From contig NZ_FUYF01000004.1 in NCBI RefSeq assembly GCF_900167555.1, forward strand, positions 1-64,000: 64,000 nucleotides of DNA. Reading direction: 5' to 3'. The position numbers and the translations under genes are program-made. Within the stretch, counting starts at the first letter, position 1. Every line of letters starts with the position of its first letter. Below, piece after piece: positions 58,077-64,000 of this stretch. The DNA is from Gemmiger formicilis. Lineage in GTDB: Bacteria > Bacillota > Clostridia > Oscillospirales > Ruminococcaceae. The notes beneath the pieces are model-generated. The model searched no databases. It was not told the origin of the DNA and saw nothing but the letters and a program-made list of their open reading frames with translations.

Positions 58077-58454
58077 CTATTCCTCCTTGTAGCGGGCGGC
58101 GTCGAGCAGTGCGCGGATCTCGGCGGCCTCGGCGTCGCTGATGGGCTTTGAGTTCAAAAACGCGGCCACGAACCGCGGCAGACTGCCGTCAAAGGTCTTG
58201 TCCACCACTGCGGCGCTCTCGGCCTGCTGGACGTCCTCCTTTTTAATAAGGCTCGTCACGCGGCCATCGGCGTTTTGCAGCACACCGCGCTCACAGAGCT
58301 TTTTTAAAACGGTGTAGGTCGTGCTTTTTTTCCAGCCCAGCCCTTCGGCGGCCAGCGCGACCAACTGCCCGCTGGGCAGCGGCTCGTTGTCCCACACAAG
58401 GCAGGCAAAGCGGTATTCGCCGTCAGCAAGGCGAAGCGGTTCATGGTTCAGCAT
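58077..58454 (-). CDS. BlaI/MecI-family repressor
   Basis: 125 aa, start behind AAAGGAG. Winged helix with LAAEGLGWKKSTTYTVLKKL as recognition region and VTSLIKKEDVQQAES as wing, then a C-terminal dimerisation helix bundle (FLNSKPISDAEAAEIRALL). In the bla and mec systems the repressor is cut by the M56 protease encoded next to it. The operator-like palindrome at 58503-58518 sits inside its own promoter. Confidence 0.92.
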   Translation of the reverse strand: MLNHEPLRLADGEYRFACLVWDNEPLPSGQLVALAAEGLGWKKSTTYTVLKKLCERGVLQNADGRVTSLIKKEDVQQAESAAVVDKTFDGSLPRFVAAFLNSKPISDAEAAEIRALLDAARYKEE

Positions 58455-58501
58455 AGGGAAAACTCCTTTTGGTTTATTGCAATAGACCTATCTCTGCCTA
58501 T

Positions 58502-58530
58502 AGTCTACTACGATAGACCCAAAATGTCAA
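58502..58530 (-). promoter_or_regulatory. blaI promoter with internal operator
   Basis: Minus-strand TTGACA (58530-58525), 17-bp spacer, TAGACT (58507-58502). The dyad GTCTA-N6-TAGAC at 58503-58518 covers the -10 and spacer; another half site AATAGACC lies near 58484. This fits autoregulation by the BlaI-type repressor. Confidence 0.78.
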
Positions 58531-58644
58531 TAAAAAATCCCCGCCGGTGGTGCACGGTGGGGGCATTAAATCCGAAAATGGAATAAAAATTTATGTATTA
58601 TTCGATGCTTTTGAAATTTTTATCCCTTATCCGTAATTTCTGAG

Positions 58645-58673
58645 TTCGCCCGCTGGAAAATTTCCATTATAAT
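58645..58673 (+). promoter_or_regulatory. -10 of the GH78 gene
   Basis: TATAAT at 58668-58673 with only a weak -35 (TTCGCC at 58645), which may mean activator control. Confidence 0.5.
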
Positions 58674-58705
58674 ATAGACAGTAAATTGAAAAGGAGTACC
58701 CAGCG

Positions 58706-61318
58706 ATGCGAGCAATAAACCTGAAAACGAATCATCTTACCGCGCCACTTGGCATGGATGCCGGGCCGCTGTTCTTGTCTTGGCAGTGCGTTGACGGCGT
58801 GCGCCAGACTGCCTATGAAATTGAACTGACCGCGAATGGCGAGACTGTTTGGCACAGCGGCAAGGTGCAGAGCGCCGCCATGCACGCCGATGCCCCGACT
58901 GTGGGCGGCTCCCGCGTGCGTGGGTGCTGGCGCGTGCGCCTGTGGGACGAAAACGACACCCCCGGCGCGTGGAGTGCGGCGCACTTTGAAACGGGCTTGG
59001 CGCAAAGCGACTGGCAGGGTGAATGGGTAGACCCCGAAACGGAAGAAATCGACATCCCCGGGGATGATGCCATCAACGCCTTTGCCCGCCCCAACTGGGA
59101 GCGCAAGCAGGCGGAAAAAGAAGCCGCAGGCAAGGGCGCAGCCGAGCCGTACAAGCCCCACCGCCCGGCATCGTACCTGCGCAAAACCTTTACTGCAGCC
59201 AAGGGTGAAGCGCGGCTGTACATTACCGCCAAGGGGCTGTACGCGGTATGGCTGAATGGTGTGTGTGTCGGGAATATGGTTTTAGCCCCCGGCAGCTTTA
59301 CCGGAAACAAGCACCTTGCGGCGCAAACCTACGATGTAACGCAATATTTGTACGACGGCAAAAACGAGCTGCTGGTTGCCCTTGGTGACGGCTGGCACCG
59401 CAGCACAGGCGGCGTGGACGGTGACCGCGACTTGTTCGGTGATACGCTGGGCGTGCTGTTTCAGCTGGAAGTGGACGGCCAAGCCGTCTGCGTTTCTGAC
59501 GGCTCGATGCAGGCAACGCAGTGCGGGGCGATCCGCCAGAACGATATGCAGCAGGGCGAGGTCTATGACGCACGGTTCGAAGGCAGCTTGACCGGCTGGC
59601 ACGGCGTGCGCACCTACCGCGACGACCTGCCCATCACCGGCATGAATACCGTGCCGATTCTGGAACACGAAGCCTTCCCCGGCAAGCTGCTGCAAACGCC
59701 CAACGGCGAGACCGTGCTGGACTTTGGGCAGAATATCGCCGGTTATGTGGAGATGGTGCTGACCGCCCACGCCGGGCAAAAGGTCAAGCTGACCTGCGGC
59801 GAAGCGCTGGACGAAAACGGCAACTTTACCCAAGAAAACTTCCAAGATCGCAACCGCCACAAGGAGGGCGGCACCGCCCAGATGCTGGAGCTTGTCTGCA
59901 AAGAGGGGAAAAACCACTTCAAGCCCCACTTTACGATCATGGGCTTCCGCTACGCAAAGGTCGAAACCGACGCCGACTTGACCGATGCCGTGTTTACCGC
60001 CCACGCCGTCTACTCCGATATGGCGGTGACAGGCAAATTTACCTGCGGAAATGACGCGGTGAATCAGCTTGTCAAGAACAGCATTTGGAGCCAGAAGGGC
60101 AACTTCTGCGATATCCCCACCGACTGCCCGACCCGCGAACGCGCCGGCTGGACAGGGGATATGGGCGTGTTTATTGAAACCGGCCTGACCCTGATGGACT
60201 GCTACCCCGTGGCGGAAAAATGGCTGGCGGAGTGCCGCCTGAACCAGTACCCGGACGGGCGTATGGCGAATATTGCCCCGCCGAACGCCCGCCCCGGCTA
60301 TATGACCCCGATGCTCTGCATGTCGGCAGGGTGGGGCGATGCGGCGATTCTGGTGCCGTATGCCCTGTACAAACGCACGGGTGACCGCAAAATTCTGGCG
60401 GACAACTACGAGATGATGCAGCGCTGGTACGGCTTTTTGCTGGGGCGCGCGCAGCAGACAACCGATGAGCAGCAGGGCGGTGATTACGCCAAGTTCACCG
60501 TTTTAAACGGCATGGATTACGGCGAATGGTGCGAGCCGGGCATCACCCCCATGCAGGCGATGATGAACCCGCGCAAGAGCGTTGGCACGGCGTATCTGGC
60601 ATACTCCGGGCGCTTGCTGGCAGAAGTAGCGGATGCACTGGGTAAAGCGGACGAGGCTGCCAACTACCGCGATACTGCCGCCAACGCTGTAAAAGCCTAC
60701 CGCGCGGCGTTTACCGAGAACGGTGTAATCAAGTCTGACCGCCAGTGCGAGTATGTCCGCGCCATTGCCTTTGCCCTGCTGGGTGAGGACGAAAGCAAAG
60801 CGGCTGCCGCAACGCTGAACCAGATGGTCATCGAGAACGGCTGCCACCTGAACACAGGCTTTTTGTCCACGCCATTTTTGTGTGATGTGCTGGCAAAATA
60901 CGGCTATGCGGACACCGCGTACAAGCTGCTTTTGCAGCCCGATGCCCCCGGCTGGCTGTATGAGGTCGGCAAGGGTGCGACTACCGTATGGGAGACATGG
61001 ACGGGCATTGACGAAAACGGCAAGCCCCACGAATCCCTGAACCATTACAGCTACGGCGCGATCTGCGGCTGGCTGTTCGGCGGCGTGTGCGCCATCCGGT
61101 ACACGGACGGCGCACTGACGATTGCACCTACGCCCGACAAATCGCTGGACTGGGCAAAAGCCACCTACGATTCCCCAGCCGGGCGCATTGTAAGCGGCTG
61201 GCGGTATGACGGCGATGTGGTAACCTATGAGTTTGAGATCCCCGCCAACCTGACCGCCGATGTCACCCTGCCCGATGGGCGTAAGTTTACCCTTGCCCCC
61301 GGAAAGCACACAGTATAA
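58706..61318 (+). CDS. GH78 alpha-L-rhamnosidase
   Basis: 870 aa, no signal peptide. N-terminal beta domains, including the carbohydrate-binding-like LRKTFTAAKGEARLYITAKG region, lead to an (alpha/alpha)6 barrel. The catalytic segment DCPTRERAGWTGD with acidic general acid and base residues is the GH78 hallmark, and ATTVWETWTGID is conserved near the end. The C-terminal beta sandwich closes the protein. It removes terminal rhamnose from plant glycosides or polysaccharides in the cytoplasm. AAAGGAGTACC precedes the start. Confidence 0.93.
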   Translation: MRAINLKTNHLTAPLGMDAGPLFLSWQCVDGVRQTAYEIELTANGETVWHSGKVQSAAMHADAPTVGGSRVRGCWRVRLWDENDTPGAWSAAHFETGLAQSDWQGEWVDPETEEIDIPGDDAINAFARPNWERKQAEKEAAGKGAAEPYKPHRPASYLRKTFTAAKGEARLYITAKGLYAVWLNGVCVGNMVLAPGSFTGNKHLAAQTYDVTQYLYDGKNELLVALGDGWHRSTGGVDGDRDLFGDTLGVLFQLEVDGQAVCVSDGSMQATQCGAIRQNDMQQGEVYDARFEGSLTGWHGVRTYRDDLPITGMNTVPILEHEAFPGKLLQTPNGETVLDFGQNIAGYVEMVLTAHAGQKVKLTCGEALDENGNFTQENFQDRNRHKEGGTAQMLELVCKEGKNHFKPHFTIMGFRYAKVETDADLTDAVFTAHAVYSDMAVTGKFTCGNDAVNQLVKNSIWSQKGNFCDIPTDCPTRERAGWTGDMGVFIETGLTLMDCYPVAEKWLAECRLNQYPDGRMANIAPPNARPGYMTPMLCMSAGWGDAAILVPYALYKRTGDRKILADNYEMMQRWYGFLLGRAQQTTDEQQGGDYAKFTVLNGMDYGEWCEPGITPMQAMMNPRKSVGTAYLAYSGRLLAEVADALGKADEAANYRDTAANAVKAYRAAFTENGVIKSDRQCEYVRAIAFALLGEDESKAAAATLNQMVIENGCHLNTGFLSTPFLCDVLAKYGYADTAYKLLLQPDAPGWLYEVGKGATTVWETWTGIDENGKPHESLNHYSYGAICGWLFGGVCAIRYTDGALTIAPTPDKSLDWAKATYDSPAGRIVSGWRYDGDVVTYEFEIPANLTADVTLPDGRKFTLAPGKHTV

Positions 61319-61325
61319 GAAGAAA

Positions 61326-61374
61326 GCGCCTGCCCTGCCGTAAAACTTACGGCAGGGCAGGCGCTGTTTTTGAT
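61326..61374 (+). terminator. Terminator of the GH78 gene
   Basis: A 16-bp stem GCGCCTGCCCTGCCGT and its complement with a 7-nt loop, followed by TGTTTTT. Confidence 0.88.
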
Positions 61375-61384
61375 AAACTGGAAT

Positions 61385-61720
61385 TTATTTTAATAAATAT
61401 TTTTCAAATACTTTGTGCGTGTCAAAGTGAACCTCTTTGAAAAATAAAACGAGCCAAATAATAAAAGCCGGAATAGCCATATATGGTGTTAAAAAATAAG
61501 ACAACACTGCTCCTACTAACATTATGCCAGCCCATGTAAAACACTGATTTTTTATATCACGAGAAATATGAGCTTTATCATACAATGCCTGTTCTTCTTT
61601 CGGTAACGAATTAAATCCCGAAACAAATTTAGCCGCTTTTTCTTTAAATATTGCAAATAACACTCCTATAATCACAAATGGAATAACCAAAACTCCACAT
61701 AGCCAAAACCCTATATTCAT
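61385..61720 (-). CDS. Small membrane protein, DUF3784-like
   Basis: 111 aa. The start at 61720 (MNIGFWLCGVLVIPFVIIGV) is chosen because GAAGGAGG lies eight bases upstream, inside the longer frame. Three hydrophobic segments (4-26, about 62-78, 82-95) and a cytoplasmic loop with SGFNSLPKEEQALYDKAH match the DUF3784 type of small membrane proteins common in Firmicutes. It is much more AT-rich than its neighbours, suggesting transfer. Function unknown. Confidence 0.75.
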   Translation of the reverse strand: MNIGFWLCGVLVIPFVIIGVLFAIFKEKAAKFVSGFNSLPKEEQALYDKAHISRDIKNQCFTWAGIMLVGAVLSYFLTPYMAIPAFIIWLVLFFKEVHFDTHKVFEKYLLK

Positions 61721-61803
61721 AGTATATTCCTCCTTCACAAATTCCGATTTATTGCATTAAGTATACCACGCAGAAAATGTAAAAGCAACGGATTATACAG
61801 CAT

Positions 61804-61830
61804 ACCCCCTGTCCGGTATGGGCAGGGGGT
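61804..61830 (-). terminator. Hairpin behind the epimerase-like gene
   Basis: ACCCCCTG and CAGGGGGT pair around an 11-nt loop, six bases after the stop of the minus-strand gene. The T-run is poor. Confidence 0.5.
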
Positions 61831-61835
61831 GCTTG

Positions 61836-62684
61836 TTACATATGCTTTTCCAAATATTCCGCGCTGACCTGCAAACTCTTTATGGGGGAGTTATCCACCC
61901 AGTTGCGGTGGCTTTCCAAAATCACGGCATCCACGCCGACGGAAAGCGCCTGCGCCATCAGGCTGTCGAGGTCCATATTGCCGGTACCCAGCTCCATGCT
62001 GTCGGTTTTCAGAATCGGCGTTACGGCGCTGCCCGAAATGCGGGTGCCGCGGTCATTGATGTGCCACAGCTTCATGCGGGTTCCCAGACGCTGCATCCAC
62101 GCAAGCGCATTCGCGCCGCCCTCGGTGAACCAGTAGCTGTCAAACTCAAAGTTGACGAACTGCGGGTCGGTCTCCTCCAGCAAAATATCGTAGGCACGCT
62201 TTTCGGCGTTCACATGGCGCAGCTCGCAGTTGTGGTTGTGGTACAAAAGCTCCACGCCCTCGGCCTTCAGCGCCGCGCCCGCCTTGTTCAGCCGTGCGGC
62301 AAGGTCGTGCATCGTGGCTTCATCGCCGTAGTCAAAGCGATACATACCTGTGATGACAACATACTTCGTGCCAAAGCTCTTGGCTTCGTCGGCCACGGCC
62401 TTGGCGTCGCGTTCCAGACTGCCCAAATCGGTGTGTAGGCTGACGACTTGCAGCCCCGCTTCTTTGACCAAAGCGTGCCAGTCGAGGTTGCCGCCCTTGC
62501 CCACGGGCATGCCCGCCGCCTTGGTCAGCAGCCGCACCATAAAGCCGATGGGGTGGATCATAAACCCGCACAGCTCAATACCGTCATAGCCTGCGGCCTT
62601 CATGGCGGCCAGCGTCTGCCGTGCCTCGTTTTCGTTGCTTAAAACGGTTCCCAGCATAAATTGCTGGACAGCTTTTATGGGCAT
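61836..62684 (-). CDS. Sugar phosphate isomerase/epimerase-like protein
   Basis: 282 aa, xylose-isomerase-like TIM barrel (AP endonuclease 2 superfamily). Metal-ligand motifs are visible: GIELCGF at strand 1, VSLHTDLGSL, LLYHNHNCEL, FEFDSYWF, LWHINDRG and ILESH at the end. Such enzymes interconvert or epimerise sugars, inositols or keto-sugars. It ends 4 bp after... the GH43-like gene stop, in the same operon, so it probably handles the sugar released by that enzyme or a modified derivative. Confidence 0.85.
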   Translation of the reverse strand: MPIKAVQQFMLGTVLSNENEARQTLAAMKAAGYDGIELCGFMIHPIGFMVRLLTKAAGMPVGKGGNLDWHALVKEAGLQVVSLHTDLGSLERDAKAVADEAKSFGTKYVVITGMYRFDYGDEATMHDLAARLNKAGAALKAEGVELLYHNHNCELRHVNAEKRAYDILLEETDPQFVNFEFDSYWFTEGGANALAWMQRLGTRMKLWHINDRGTRISGSAVTPILKTDSMELGTGNMDLDSLMAQALSVGVDAVILESHRNWVDNSPIKSLQVSAEYLEKHM

Positions 62685-62687
62685 GGT

Positions 62688-64000
62688 TCAGCCCTCCATC
62701 TTGATAATTTTTCCCGTTGTGATGCCGTTTTCGTTGAAGCTGTCCACGCAGACGTAATAGGTCTGCCCGGACATCAGCGTGGAAAGCGTGACCTCATCGG
62801 CACCATAGACAAGCCAGCTCTGGTACAGCTTATCCGGTGCAATGCCGTAGCGCACATTGCACCCCTGCGCGTTCTCGATGTGCTGCCAGCTGATTTTGCC
62901 GTCCAGCGCATCCACGCGCACGGCTTTTGCGTCGGCCTGGGCGGGGCAAGCGCCCTCGCCGTTGCCGAACACACGCAGCCCGCTAATGCGCAAAGCCTGC
63001 CCGTAGGGCAACTCGCCGCCCGTCACGCGGATATACCGCGCACGGATGCCGTCGGCATACTCATAATAGCCGTTTGAGCATTCGCGGGCGACATCCTCGC
63101 GCAGTATCCACACCTTGCCGTCCAAGCTGGTTTCCACGGTGTAATGCGAAATCTGCGGGCGGGTTTCGATGTGGCGGGTCTTGCGGTCATCGCCATAGCT
63201 GTCAGCAGGGAAGTCCACCGCCAGCGCTTCGTCCGCCATATTGACCTGAAGCGCCCGCACATCGCAGCCGCGGCCTAAATCCACACACAGCCACTCGCCG
63301 GGCTGGTCGCTGCCCGCGCTCCACCAGCGGCGGCAATCCTCGTCCACGGCATTCACCGGGTCGCTGCCCTCGGCGGTGGAGGATGCCGTCACGGTCTTGC
63401 GGTAGCTGAGCAGCATCCACTTGGGCTGCTGGCTGGCGGCGTCAAATTTGCCTGTCGGGATTTCATGCGGGTAGTCGGCAAAATTCTGGTTGCAGTAGAG
63501 CAAGCTGTCCTTGTCAAACCTGGCAGGGAACAGCCCCACGCGGCGCTCAAAGTCGTGGTTGACCGAAATGCGCATCGTGGATGCGTGCCAGTAGTTGCCG
63601 TACTTGTCGGCGATGGTGCTGCCGTGTCCGGCACCCGTCATAAACCCGCCCGGCTTGGCGGAAAACGGGTTGGACGCCTGCAGCGTGAACGGTCCCAGCG
63701 GGGACTTGGATGTGTACACGCCGTCGGCGTAGGTATTGTACTGGGTGCCGGGGCAGGCGTATTGCAGATAATACGTACCGTTGTGCTTTGTCATAAACGC
63801 GCCCTCGATATAGGGCTTGCCGACGGCGTTGAACATGGCGGTCAGCACTTCGGCGTTCAGTCCCGGTATCTGCGCCATCTGGGGCGGCAGCTCCAGCTTG
63901 CCGGTTGCCTCGTTATAGAACGGCTTCATGGATTTGTACAGCACACTGCTCTCTTTATCCACGATCCCGTTGTTACCGGGGCGCTCATAGCCCAGTTCTT
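62688..64000 (-). CDS. GH43-like protein with discoidin domain, 5' end outside window
   Basis: At least 437 residues; the frame stays open to the window edge (ELGYERPGNNGIVDKESS is its first visible part), so the true start lies beyond. The visible beta-propeller part has YIEGAFMTKHNGTYYLQYAC with the glutamate typical of clan GH-F, then FTLQASNPFSAKPGG and MTGAGHGSTIADKYGNYWH. An F5/8-type discoidin domain follows (about 215-325: RRWWSAGSDQPGEWLCVDLG, ARYIRVTGG) and an FnIII-like end. Probably an arabinosidase, xylosidase or galactosidase; no signal can be judged. Confidence 0.8.
   Translation of the reverse strand, partial: ELGYERPGNNGIVDKESSVLYKSMKPFYNEATGKLELPPQMAQIPGLNAEVLTAMFNAVGKPYIEGAFMTKHNGTYYLQYACPGTQYNTYADGVYTSKSPLGPFTLQASNPFSAKPGGFMTGAGHGSTIADKYGNYWHASTMRISVNHDFERRVGLFPARFDKDSLLYCNQNFADYPHEIPTGKFDAASQQPKWMLLSYRKTVTASSTAEGSDPVNAVDEDCRRWWSAGSDQPGEWLCVDLGRGCDVRALQVNMADEALAVDFPADSYGDDRKTRHIETRPQISHYTVETSLDGKVWILREDVARECSNGYYEYADGIRARYIRVTGGELPYGQALRISGLRVFGNGEGACPAQADAKAVRVDALDGKISWQHIENAQGCNVRYGIAPDKLYQSWLVYGADEVTLSTLMSGQTYYVCVDSFNENGITTGKIIKMEG

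Overview
The window looks like the chromosome of a low-spore or non-spore-forming gut Firmicute of the Oscillospiraceae/Ruminococcaceae (Faecalibacterium, Gemmiger or Subdoligranulum neighbourhood). The inference rests on a Gram-positive PolC replicase, the order pyrH-frr-cdsA-dxr-rseP-ispG-polC, GC-rich carbohydrate-active genes, a very divergent Spo0A-like regulator, and many palindromic interspersed repeats. I could not run a search, so the taxonomy is inference.

Layout. (1) About 37-13647 is a lower-GC integrative element sitting in the 3' end of a tRNA-Lys(CUU) gene. It has a large serine recombinase whose last codons lie inside the tRNA, a rolling-circle Rep with an ATPase domain, an FtsK/HerA-type DNA translocase, a superfamily 2 helicase, a REP-associated (Y1) transposase, an XRE repressor with paired operators, an Ig-like lipoprotein gene interrupted by an ORF-less group II intron, a thioredoxin-like protein and a SprT-like metallopeptidase. 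Int plus Rep plus FtsK-like Tra resembles actinobacterial AICEs. (2) 13894-21692: an AgrA/AgrC-like LytTR two-component system, then a circularly permuted double-anchored GH3 enzyme and a canonical cytoplasmic GH3. (3) 21707-23350: a gene fragment, a MITE, a TauE/SafE transporter and a MarR regulator. (4) 23515-27254: an AT-rich island between 62-bp direct repeats of tRNA-Ala(CGC), with a PLD-like (HKD) protein, a VbhA-Fic toxin-antitoxin pair and no integrase. (5) 27404-29482: a DUF6514-type gene, a Spo0A-like protein and a GHKL kinase-like protein. (6) 29816-40121: UMP kinase, ribosome recycling factor, CDP-DAG synthase, two MEP-pathway enzymes, the RseP protease and PolC. (7) 40209-44168: tRNA-Gly, a truncated signal peptidase, an EamA transporter and a second LytTR system. 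(8) 44341-51090: GH2, a second permuted GH3 and a GPH sugar symporter. (9) 51233-58454: tRNA-Leu, an AEC transporter, an Lrp regulator and a cell-wall cluster with three M23 proteins, one fused to a BlaR1-type M56 protease next to BlaI. (10) 58706-64000: GH78 rhamnosidase, a sugar epimerase-like protein and a partial GH43-like protein.

How parts fit together: the two LytTR systems each precede glycosidase genes and may control them. The M23/M56/BlaI group reads as a wall-stress module. Two elements use tRNA 3' ends, and in both cases the tRNA terminator appears stranded at the far end of the insertion. Several intergenic gaps carry REPIN-like or longer mosaic palindromes.
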